A DNA stretch of 47,323 nt from UBA6927 sp022447855 (GTDB lineage Bacteria > Chloroflexota > Dehalococcoidia > Lucifugimonadales > UBA6927). The translations under genes were made by a program, and so were the position numbers. The stretch spans positions 1 through 47,323 of the forward strand of contig JAKUTX010000013.1 in assembly GCA_022447855.1 (NCBI GenBank), in the 5' to 3' direction. Positions within the stretch are counted from its first letter, which is position 1. Every line of letters starts with the position of its first letter. This document shows positions 41,105 to 47,323 of the stretch, in pieces. The notes below the pieces were generated by a model. It had not been told where the DNA came from and did no database searches. It worked only from the letters and a program-made list of their open reading frames with translations.

Positions 41105-41836
41105 ATGTTACAGGATTTAACAGGTAAAGTCGCTTGGGTTACAGGAGCGGGTAGTGGAATTGGGGAATCTGCAGCTATAAAATTAGCCGATGCTGGATGT
41201 AAGGTTATTCTATCAGGCAGGAGAAGGAATATGCTTGAAAAAGTAACTGAGAAAATACAAAATCAGGTTTCTGTTGAGCCAGTTGATGTTTCTGATTTTG
41301 ATTCGGTGGTTAGTGTGGCTAATCGTATAGTTGATAATTATGGTCCTATCGATATTGGAGTTTTTAGTGCGGGAATAAATATAAAAAACCGTGATTGGCC
41401 AGTGTTAAGTGTTGAAGATTGGAATCAAGTAATAGATATCGATTTAAATGGAGCTTTTTATTGTTGTCAGTCTGTTTTACCTTCAATGAGATCAAATGGA
41501 GGTGGATTGATAATAAATATTTCATCGATGGCTGCTAAAAACCCTGGTTCGTTGAGTGGTCCTGCTTATATATCTGCCAAACATGCTATGAATGCAATGA
41601 CTGCAAGCTTGATAATAGAGGAAAGGAATAATGGAATTCGTGCAACTGCAGTCTGCCCTGGAGAGGTGGCAACACCAATTTTAGACAACAGGCCAATTCC
41701 AGTAAGTGAAGATGATAGGGCAAGGATTTTACAATCTGATGATTTGGGAGAATTAATCTTGTTTTTAGCAAAACAACCACCACATGTCACTATTAATGAG
41801 GTATTAATTAATCCAACATGGAATAGGTTTGCATGA
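41105..41836 (+). CDS. Short-chain dehydrogenase/reductase (SDR)
   Basis: 243 residues. The start is placed at 41105 because GGAGG lies 7 bases upstream. NAD(P) site TGAGSGIG (13-20); NSAG-like SAG (88-90); catalytic Ser141 in NISSM, Tyr155 and Lys159 in PAYISAKHAM. The classical catalytic set is complete. The end (LINPTWNRFA) is a usual SDR close. It oxidises or reduces an alcohol/ketone; substrate unknown. The upstream MFS gene ends 23 bases before. Confidence 0.9.
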   Translation: MLQDLTGKVAWVTGAGSGIGESAAIKLADAGCKVILSGRRRNMLEKVTEKIQNQVSVEPVDVSDFDSVVSVANRIVDNYGPIDIGVFSAGINIKNRDWPVLSVEDWNQVIDIDLNGAFYCCQSVLPSMRSNGGGLIINISSMAAKNPGSLSGPAYISAKHAMNAMTASLIIEERNNGIRATAVCPGEVATPILDNRPIPVSEDDRARILQSDDLGELILFLAKQPPHVTINEVLINPTWNRFA

Positions 41837-41848
41837 GGATGCTAGGTT

Positions 41849-41877
41849 TTGACAATGATGATTTATATGTTGATAAT
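41849..41877 (+). promoter_or_regulatory. Promoter for the GFDPNY membrane protein pair
   Basis: TTGACA (41849-41854), 17-base spacer, GATAAT (41872-41877). The predicted start is near 41884, leaving a leader of about 29 bases before the ATG at 41913. Confidence 0.65.
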
Positions 41878-41912
41878 ATTGTAGTTACTGGGATGACTAT
41901 TTGGGAGACAGA

Positions 41913-42155
41913 ATGATAAATCAGTGGATTAGCCAATTAACAGTCCGTAAGGCGATATTATTACTTGTTGCATTGTTTGCAGTGGTTTATGTTGTTTGGT
42001 ATGTCATAGATGCATTAGATGGATTTGATCCAAATTATCAGCCAACAGGTGTGAGTGCTAGGGGTAGTAGTTCAGATGGAAGCGGAGCTAAAGTGGGAAG
42101 CTACAAAGCTTTTGATCCATCAAAAGGCACTCCTGAATCAATCCAGTCTAAGTAA
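41913..42155 (+). CDS. Small single-pass membrane protein with GFDPNY/AFDPS motif pair (family copy 4)
   Basis: 80 residues, start at 41913 with GGGAGA upstream. MINQWISQLTVRK leads into a membrane helix (14-33), then VIDALDGFDPNYQPTG, a Gly/Ser-rich stretch and KAFDPSKGTPE. It is nearly the same as the protein at 21863: MxNQxIxQLTV[KR]K, the YVV[DI]DALDGFDPNY stretch and the FDPS end are shared. The gene has its own promoter. The third paralogue follows 58 bases downstream. Confidence 0.75.
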   Translation: MINQWISQLTVRKAILLLVALFAVVYVVWYVIDALDGFDPNYQPTGVSARGSSSDGSGAKVGSYKAFDPSKGTPESIQSK

Positions 42156-42213
42156 TATTTTAGAAATTCCCAATTAAAATTGGTGATTTTCATTATGTGT
42201 GAAGTGTTTGAAC

Positions 42214-42471
42214 TTGAACCAATTTAGAGATATTAGTACTAAAAGACTTATTTTATGTTTTCTTTTGGTTTTAATTGGATTGTATGTTATTTGGTATGTT
42301 TTTCAGGCTTTGAAGGACTTTGATCCAGATGAAATCCCTCCGCCAGTTAGGTCTCATTATGTTCCCCGAACAATTAAGCCTTCTGACGGTAATGAATTTT
42401 TTAAACCTACAAGCGAGCCTAATTCTGAGAACCCAAGCAAGACTGATTCTATGTCTGGAGGAGGGCGCTAA
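42214..42471 (+). CDS. Small single-pass membrane protein, diverged motif pair (family copy 5)
   Basis: 85 residues from the TTG at 42214, chosen because MNQFRDISTKR then lines up with its paralogue upstream (a GTG at 42199 would add 5 residues). The helix (11-30) is followed by QALKDFDPDEIPPPV, a variant of ALDGFDPNYxP, and EFFKPTSEP in place of the FDP[ST] motif. The tail SMSGGGR is short. It is the most diverged copy and lies just behind copy 4, so the pair probably arose by tandem duplication. An inverted repeat overlaps its stop. Confidence 0.65.
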   Translation: MNQFRDISTKRLILCFLLVLIGLYVIWYVFQALKDFDPDEIPPPVRSHYVPRTIKPSDGNEFFKPTSEPNSENPSKTDSMSGGGR

Positions 42472-42489
42472 CAGGATGAATATTAGCGC
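42465..42489 (+). terminator. Hairpin at the end of copy 5
   Basis: GCGCTAA and TTAGCGC (42465-42471 and 42483-42489) form a perfect 7-bp stem with an 11-base loop, overlapping the TAA. An AT-rich stretch but no T-run follows. It could be a weak terminator ahead of the zinc-ribbon TPR gene. Confidence 0.35.
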
Positions 42490-42522
42490 TAAATTTCTAG
42501 AATTAATTTTAAGGAGGACAAT

Positions 42523-43221
42523 TTGAATTGTCCTTTGTGTGGAACTGTTAACAACAATGAATTAGATTTATGTAATCAATGTGGTAGACCCATTAGGTTT
42601 GGTGCGAGTGGTTTTTTAGATAACGAATTGTTATCTAAAATTAGCCAGATTGCTCAACATAATTTCCGTCAGGGAAACTTTCATCAAGCAATTAAAGATA
42701 TTAATGAATATATTCAAATTGAAGATTCGGATCCTGCTGCATATATATTCCGTGGGAAGTTATATGATTATTTGGCACATGGACCTGATCTTAGCAATCG
42801 TGAAGTTAGGAATATTTTGACACAAGGGATAGAAGATTTTTCTCATGCAATTTTTTTAGATCCTGACAACTCTATTGCATACTTTAATAGGGGAAATGCT
42901 TTTTTAGCTAGAACAGATTTTGATTTTGCTCTAGACGATTTTTCGAAAGTAATTAGTTTGTCGTCAGATGATGAACTGAATAAAGTAATGGCATATAGCC
43001 TAAGCGCGTTTGCATATGAAAAGTTAGGCGATTTAGATCAGGCGATGATTGATCACGAAAATGCATTAGAGATAGATTCTACAAATGAATTTGCTATATT
43101 ACTTAGGGATGATTATTTAAGACGAACCAAGCAGTCTCAAATTACTTTAAAAAATCTTATAGCCTCTGGTGTAATTTTAATTTTTGTGATGATATTTTTT
43201 TATTTCATGATTAGATCATAG
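42523..43221 (+). CDS. Zinc-ribbon TPR membrane protein, 232 aa
   Basis: TTG start fixed by AAGGAGG 6 bases before. Residues 2-24 form a zinc ribbon (CPLCGTVNNNELDLCNQCGR). Residues 38-190 form about four tetratricopeptide repeats, seen as FRQGNFHQAIKDINEYIQIE, AIFLDPDNSIAYFNRGNAFL and MAYSLSAFAYEKLGDLDQAM. A C-terminal membrane helix (about 209-229) anchors the protein. TPR domains bind partner proteins. With its ribbon, helical scaffold and membrane anchor, it could gather other envelope proteins (inference). It belongs to the same set of ribbon proteins as those upstream. Confidence 0.82.
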   Translation: MNCPLCGTVNNNELDLCNQCGRPIRFGASGFLDNELLSKISQIAQHNFRQGNFHQAIKDINEYIQIEDSDPAAYIFRGKLYDYLAHGPDLSNREVRNILTQGIEDFSHAIFLDPDNSIAYFNRGNAFLARTDFDFALDDFSKVISLSSDDELNKVMAYSLSAFAYEKLGDLDQAMIDHENALEIDSTNEFAILLRDDYLRRTKQSQITLKNLIASGVILIFVMIFFYFMIRS

Positions 43222-43240
43222 TTAAAATATGGGAAAAATT

Positions 43241-44143
43241 ATGACATCTTTTGATATTAACAATTTCGATTCTATAGAAGGGAAAGTGGCAGTCGTGACT
43301 GGCTCGAATTCCGGTATAGGATTTGAAATTTCTAAGATATTATCTTCATTGGGAGCAAGAGTCATACTTGCGTGCCGCAACAAAAATCGTGGTTTGAATG
43401 CGCAAAAATTAATTAAAGGTAATGCTGAATATTATCAATTAGATCTTGCTAGTTTTAAAAGTATTGATAATTTTTCGAAAGAGATATCAAGTAATTTTAA
43501 CAAGGTAGATTTTTTAATAAATAACGCTGGAGTTTTGTTCCCTCCATTTTCTAGAACTAAAAATGAAATTGAACTTACATTTGGAGTGAATTGTATTGGG
43601 TATTATTATCTGTCTCTTCGGTTATTACATTTAATGAGTAATGTGGAAGGATCTCGAATTATTAATATGTCGAGTGTGTCACAATTTCGAGTCAAAAAGA
43701 TTGATTGGGAAAGTATTAATTCTGAAAAGAATTACAATAGTGCTAGTGCTTACTATTTAAGTAACCTTTTCCGTACGATGTATGCAATTGAAATGGATAC
43801 AAAGTTTAGGGAGAAGAAATTTCAGACAGTGCATCTTTCTTGTCATCCAGGCGTAAGCTTTACAAATTTGTATGCAAATTTACCTAAAATTTTAAATAAT
43901 TCCGTTTTAGCAAATATTATGAATCATTCTTTTTTTCAAACTCCATATCATGCAGCTATGCCAGCTATTATGGCTGCTTTAAGTCCGGAAATTAAGGGAG
44001 GGGATTTTGTTGGATTGGATACAAGATTGCAATTTAAGGGAAAACCTAAAGTTGTTCAACCTAACGAATTAGCATTTGAAAATGATGAGAGGCAAAAATT
44101 GTGGGATCTTTCGGTGCAGTTGACTGGATTGGATCTTGTTTGA
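43241..44143 (+). CDS. SDR family protein with altered catalytic Lys
   Basis: 300 residues from the ATG at 43241 (TGGGAAAA upstream); the ATG at 43229 would add 4. Cofactor site TGSNSGIG (20-27), NNAG (94-97) and the Ser pair NMSSVSQF are normal. The Tyr motif reads SAYYLSNLF, so the residue in the place of the catalytic Lys of YxxSK is Asn175. The rest resembles retinol-dehydrogenase/WW-oxidoreductase-type SDRs. If this alignment is right, activity may be lost or changed. Substrate unknown. Confidence 0.8.
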   Translation: MTSFDINNFDSIEGKVAVVTGSNSGIGFEISKILSSLGARVILACRNKNRGLNAQKLIKGNAEYYQLDLASFKSIDNFSKEISSNFNKVDFLINNAGVLFPPFSRTKNEIELTFGVNCIGYYYLSLRLLHLMSNVEGSRIINMSSVSQFRVKKIDWESINSEKNYNSASAYYLSNLFRTMYAIEMDTKFREKKFQTVHLSCHPGVSFTNLYANLPKILNNSVLANIMNHSFFQTPYHAAMPAIMAALSPEIKGGDFVGLDTRLQFKGKPKVVQPNELAFENDERQKLWDLSVQLTGLDLV

Positions 44144-44160
44144 TATTGGGGTTTAATGGA

Positions 44161-44601
44161 TTAGAGAGATGAAATCCCATCTCCAATTTTAATTTCTCCT
44201 CCAGATTCGACATATGCGAGCATCCCACGTTTCCCCTCTAATAATGATTGAAGACCAGGTCTAATTTCATCCATTCTTGAACAAGGTTCACATTCACCAG
44301 TAATTTTCAAAATTACCGATGAACCTAATGATAAACGTTCTCCATCTGTGAATTGTGTAAGATTTATTCCTGATACGGTAATGTTTTCTCGGATTTCTCC
44401 AGCAGCCAGATTAAAATCCTTAAGAGTTTCTTCATCCATAAGTAGTACTTGGCGTTTGGAACGAGAACCATCTTTTTTTAAATGTCTATCTCCTTGAATT
44501 CCTTGTCCTGTAATTAGATTTGCACTAGAAACTTCTTGCATAGGGGCTCGACTCCCAACACATAACCTGAGTGATGTAATTTTTCCGTTTTTGGAGTTCA
44601 T
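44161..44601 (-). CDS. MOSC domain protein
   Basis: 146 residues, matching the MOSC fold: LCVGSRAPMQEVSSANLITG, then GIQGDRHLKKDGSRSKRQVLL, the segment AAGEIRENITVSGINLTQ and the Cys region GECEPCSRMD. The Cys in this region is placed to bind the molybdenum cofactor or a sulfur group in MOSC proteins. These take part in molybdopterin sulfur handling or reduction of N-hydroxylated compounds. CAGGAG precedes the ATG. It is convergent with the SDR gene. Confidence 0.85.
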   Translation of the reverse strand: MNSKNGKITSLRLCVGSRAPMQEVSSANLITGQGIQGDRHLKKDGSRSKRQVLLMDEETLKDFNLAAGEIRENITVSGINLTQFTDGERLSLGSSVILKITGECEPCSRMDEIRPGLQSLLEGKRGMLAYVESGGEIKIGDGISSL

Positions 44602-44684
44602 TTTGCATCTCCTGAATCCTAGAAAGATTTTTTTGGGTAAAAGGATTATATTAGTAAACTGTTTAATAGGCCATAGATAAGTTT

Positions 44685-44712
44685 TTGAAGAATTTGATTT
44701 CTAATTTATCTT
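44685..44712 (+). promoter_or_regulatory. Promoter for the M19-like gene
   Basis: TTGAAG (44685-44690), 16-base spacer, TATCTT (44707-44712). The predicted start is near 44719, leaving a leader of about 15 bases with TAGGAG before the ATG. Confidence 0.45.
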
Positions 44713-44733
44713 TACGAGACTTAGGAGAATTTT

Positions 44734-45930
44734 ATGAGAAATTATCAGTCTAGAACTCCAAGTATGAGCAAAGAAGAAGCAATTCAATTACATGCAGATG
44801 CGTTAGTAATTGATGCACAGCAACCTCCTGCAACTACTGGTTTCTTGTTTAATTCTGCTATGCAAGCAGAATTAAACAGAATGAATTTAGCTGGATATAC
44901 CCGAGAGGAAGCACATTCCCGGCTTTTAAAACTTGCCGCTAATGAAATTCAAAACCAGCAATCTGCGATGGATGATTATTTTTCTGTTTGGGATTCTTCT
45001 GGGATTACAGTTGGTGCTGGTACTTATGCAGGCGGAAATAGGATAGAAACAGCATTTGAAGATGCCGTCACGTTGTTGGCTCAGGCGCGGTCGATCATTG
45101 ACGCGTCTAATGGAAAATTGATTTTAGTGCGTAAAGCTTCAGATATTGAAGTGGCTTATAAAAATGGTATTCATGGTTTGATTATGGATTTCCAAGACAC
45201 GTTACCTTATGGCACTGATTTGGACAGAATAGATATGTTTCATAATTTGGGTATTCGGCAAGTTCAGTTAACTTATAATTTAAGAAATTTGGTTGGTGAT
45301 GGTTGTACTGAAGCTAACCCTAGTGGTATTAGTTATTTTGGTCGAGAAGTGGTTGAGAGATTGAATGAATTAAATAGTATTGTGGATGTGAGTCATTGTA
45401 GTGAATCAGTAGGATGGGATGCGATTCAGATTTCTTCTTCACCAGTAATTATCAGTCATTCAACTGCAAAGGCTATAGCTATTCATGATAGGGCGAAAAG
45501 TGATGAGTTAGCACGAGCAATTGCGGATCAAGGGGGTTTTTTTGGAGTAGCAGTAGTACCAGGGTTTTTACAAGACGAGTCTTATGTTGCGACGCTTGAT
45601 CAATTTGTTGATCATGTGATTCATTTAATTGATGTGATGGGTATCGAACATGTTGGTGTAGGCAATGATAAATGTGGTAAGGGGCCTCAAACGGGTACAT
45701 TAATTGAATTCCCTGAAGAAATGCCCATTGATCGATTTGGAGATTTTGATTGGATCGGATTCAGGGAAGAACATAGAGTTCATGGTGAATATAGGATGGA
45801 AGATTATCAAACCGTGAGAGATTGGCCAAATATTACTGTAAAACTTGCTGAAAGAGGATTTAATGAAACTGAAATAAGAAAGCTTTTGGGATTGAATTAC
45901 TTGCGAGTTTTTAGAGAAATAGTTGGATGA
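44734..45930 (+). CDS. Membrane dipeptidase (M19) family protein lacking the HxD metal motif
   Basis: 398 residues with the M19 TIM barrel. Conserved parts are LGIRQVQLTYNLRNLVGDGC, the metal His pair in VDVSHCS and IISHST, the Arg of IHDRAKSDE and the Asp in HVGVGNDKCG. The N-terminal H-x-D (DGHND) that binds the first zinc in classical enzymes is replaced by VIDAQQPPAT (Q29, P31), and the bridging Glu appears as MDFQD. It may bind a single metal or another substrate, as seen in some M19-like proteins of environmental bacteria. The usual substrate is a dipeptide. The gene stands alone between MOSC and the TIM-barrel gene. Confidence 0.82.
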   Translation: MRNYQSRTPSMSKEEAIQLHADALVIDAQQPPATTGFLFNSAMQAELNRMNLAGYTREEAHSRLLKLAANEIQNQQSAMDDYFSVWDSSGITVGAGTYAGGNRIETAFEDAVTLLAQARSIIDASNGKLILVRKASDIEVAYKNGIHGLIMDFQDTLPYGTDLDRIDMFHNLGIRQVQLTYNLRNLVGDGCTEANPSGISYFGREVVERLNELNSIVDVSHCSESVGWDAIQISSSPVIISHSTAKAIAIHDRAKSDELARAIADQGGFFGVAVVPGFLQDESYVATLDQFVDHVIHLIDVMGIEHVGVGNDKCGKGPQTGTLIEFPEEMPIDRFGDFDWIGFREEHRVHGEYRMEDYQTVRDWPNITVKLAERGFNETEIRKLLGLNYLRVFREIVG

Positions 45931-46016
45931 ATTGAAAGATGTGTTCTTTTGGGTGTCTATAAATCCCGCAATCCGATATTAATGTGGATAGTCTAGTATT
46001 TAAGAATATGGGTTGT

Positions 46017-47243
46017 CTAATTTTTGAGTAATTCTGTTTTAGCCGTAAGCATGTTTTTAAAAGGTGTCAGGCAATAATCCCATGAAAGAATAGCTCCCTC
46101 CGCTCCGTTTTCCATTGCACATTGAACTGCACTTCGAATTTTGTCTTCTGACTCTGTAGGCAAGCAATTAATTCCAGGATAAATTGGTTTTCCCGATAAT
46201 TCTCTAGCAAGCTTAACGCCTTCTCCTATTTCTTTTGGGCTTAGTGGCGCATCGTATGTACATGAGTAAAACATTGGTTTGATCCAATCACAGAATTTGG
46301 AAAGTTCTGCAAATTGAGTTTGATATTTCCAGTCGTCGTTAGCGCCATAAATATCAAGCCCGACTTTGTAATCACGTTGTTTTGATTTTACTCGCTCATA
46401 AAGTCTTTTATGTAACCGAGTCATAATAGAAGAGCGAAATCGTAGCCAGTCTAAATACTCAGGAACTGATAAAAGAAATCGAATAGCTTCGTCGGCAGTT
46501 TTCATCTTTTCTACCTTGTGGGGAATAAAACCAAGTTTAATTCCCTCAAGCAACCCCTTTTTCACCTTGTTTACATCAATTCCATTTGATTCAGCTTCAA
46601 CGACACAAACATTACAAAAGCAGCTCAGCCCCATTTCTGGATTAGAAAAACTAGGTATTCCAAGCGTATCGGCAAGTTCATCAGTTAAGCTTTGAAACCC
46701 AAATAGAGAATAGTGATCCAATAAGGCGAAGCAGAAACCGTCTAATTCATATTTTGTGTCTAAGTGATCTATTAAGCTATCGTAAAAACGGATGACATCG
46801 GGTTGATTATGACAAAGAGTTTTAGGAACACTTTGTCCGTTAACAGTCTTCATATTTAAAGTTGGATATCGATCTACATCTGGGAATCGATGCACAATTA
46901 AAGCATAAACTTGGATGTCAATTTTTTTACAGGCATCCATTACTTCACGAAAGAGATCTCTTTCGTGAAGTATAGGGATTGTTGTTTTGACAGGTTTGAT
47001 AATTGTTTTTTCGTAAAACTCAGGACAAGGCTCGCAGTTGAATCCATAGCTTTCATAGTTTTCATCTGTTGAGTTAGGTAATGGTCCCCAGGTTTCAGTG
47101 GATTGATAATCAATATGTGAAGCCAGTAATAAAGTATTAATACCACCTTTTTCAACCATGTTCTTTAATGCATTCTCAATTCCCTCATGGATGAATTGAG
47201 AAAAATAAAAAGATTGCGTTCCAATTACTAAAGATTTATCCAT
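46017..47243 (-). CDS. Putative TIM-barrel hydrolase-like protein with CxCxxC motif
   Basis: 408 residues from the ATG at 47243 (a GTG at 47285 would add 14, but lies at or before the predicted transcript start). TIM-barrel-like strand motifs are seen: TLLLASHIDYQ, VYALIVHRFPDV, ELDGFCFALLDHYS, KVGLDIYGANDDWKY, CDWIKPMFYSC and GAILSWDY. The motif SCFCNVC (CxCxxC) after the fourth strand occurs in glycoside-hydrolase-like proteins of the putative GH type and may bind zinc. Candidate acids include D in LLDHYS and D in GLDIYGAND. Function is not assigned. No signal peptide visible. Confidence 0.65.
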   Translation of the reverse strand: MDKSLVIGTQSFYFSQFIHEGIENALKNMVEKGGINTLLLASHIDYQSTETWGPLPNSTDENYESYGFNCEPCPEFYEKTIIKPVKTTIPILHERDLFREVMDACKKIDIQVYALIVHRFPDVDRYPTLNMKTVNGQSVPKTLCHNQPDVIRFYDSLIDHLDTKYELDGFCFALLDHYSLFGFQSLTDELADTLGIPSFSNPEMGLSCFCNVCVVEAESNGIDVNKVKKGLLEGIKLGFIPHKVEKMKTADEAIRFLLSVPEYLDWLRFRSSIMTRLHKRLYERVKSKQRDYKVGLDIYGANDDWKYQTQFAELSKFCDWIKPMFYSCTYDAPLSPKEIGEGVKLARELSGKPIYPGINCLPTESEDKIRSAVQCAMENGAEGAILSWDYCLTPFKNMLTAKTELLKN

Positions 47244-47289
47244 AAACAGAGTCACTTTCTGAACAGAATAACGTTTGAAAATCACGGCA

Positions 47290-47295
47290 ATTATA
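47290..47295 (-). promoter_or_regulatory. -10 box for the TIM-barrel gene
   Basis: TATAAT on the minus strand (47295-47290). Transcription would start near 47284, past the GTG at 47285, which supports the ATG at 47243 as the start. No good -35 box is seen. Confidence 0.4.
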
Positions 47296-47323
47296 CAATA
47301 CCTTGACGGAGAATTTTTAGTAA

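Noticed and set aside
41566..41790. Open frames on the minus strand within the SDR gene
   Set aside because: They lie wholly within a well-supported SDR gene and show no motif.
1..47323. tRNA, rRNA, insertion sequence, integrase, restriction or toxin genes
   Set aside because: I scanned the gaps and reading frames and saw no sequence of these kinds.

Overview
The window looks like a piece of a bacterial chromosome with low G+C, densely packed genes, many GTG and TTG starts, and ordinary TTGACA/TATAAT-type promoters. The gene mix is an F420-type luciferase-like oxidoreductase, a deazaflavin-dependent nitroreductase-family protein, an enolase-superfamily dehydratase, a GMC oxidoreductase, SDRs, a DUF1800/DUF1501 pair and many small lipoproteins. 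This fits a marine Chloroflexota lineage of the SAR202 type. That placement is an inference from gene content; no rRNA or other marker gene is present. I see no tRNA, rRNA, CRISPR array, transposase or phage structural gene, and no gap longer than 300 bases without a gene.

Layout. 1-6.5 kb: a truncated repeat-bearing lipoprotein gene overlapped by a tiny lipoprotein gene (minus strand); a DUF1800 - NHL propeller - DUF1501 operon (plus); a stand-alone RarA C-terminal-like protein and an LLM oxidoreductase (minus). 6.6-12 kb: two small lipoproteins; then on the minus strand an NAD-kinase-like protein, a two-domain rhodanese whose catalytic Cys codon is an in-frame TGA followed by a SECIS-like hairpin (a probable selenoprotein), a duplicated ferredoxin-fold protein, and an enolase-superfamily enzyme overlapping a lipoprotein gene. 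12-16.6 kb: a queuosine-precursor transporter (probably leaderless) and a minus-strand unit of small lipoprotein, MMPL/RND exporter and MBL hydrolase. 16.8-24.5 kb: a PEP-synthase-like protein, an HpcH/HpaI aldolase with a strong terminator, a zinc-ribbon acyltransferase, a small membrane protein, a sialidase-like propeller and an MFS transporter.

24.6-30 kb holds a five-gene lipid-modification operon: a diiron acyl-ACP-desaturase-like protein, two cyclopropane-synthase-type methyltransferases, a FAD oxidoreductase and a DUF1365 protein. It probably converts unsaturated acyl chains into methylated, cyclopropane or furan-type chains. 30-33.4 kb: zinc-ribbon DUF805 protein, HMA-MauE membrane protein, GMC oxidoreductase and small membrane proteins. 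33.5-43.2 kb: mostly plus-strand genes, with a lipoprotein paralogous to the one at 6.6 kb, a DMT transporter, a GDPD phosphodiesterase, several zinc-ribbon proteins, an alkyltransferase-like protein, an epoxide-hydrolase-like protein, a DDN-family protein, an MFS exporter and SDRs. 43-47.3 kb: a second SDR, a MOSC protein, an M19-dipeptidase-like protein and a TIM-barrel-like protein.

Two window-wide patterns stand out. First, five small membrane-anchored proteins (6.6, 21.9, 33.5, 41.9 and 42.2 kb) share a two-part motif, G-[FY]-D-P-N-Y followed by [FY]-[FK]-[DK]-P-[ST], on two different kinds of membrane anchor. Second, seven small proteins carry short CxxC...CxxC zinc ribbons, most of them joined to membrane segments. 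Neither family is one I recognise, and they may be parts of an undescribed cell-envelope system.
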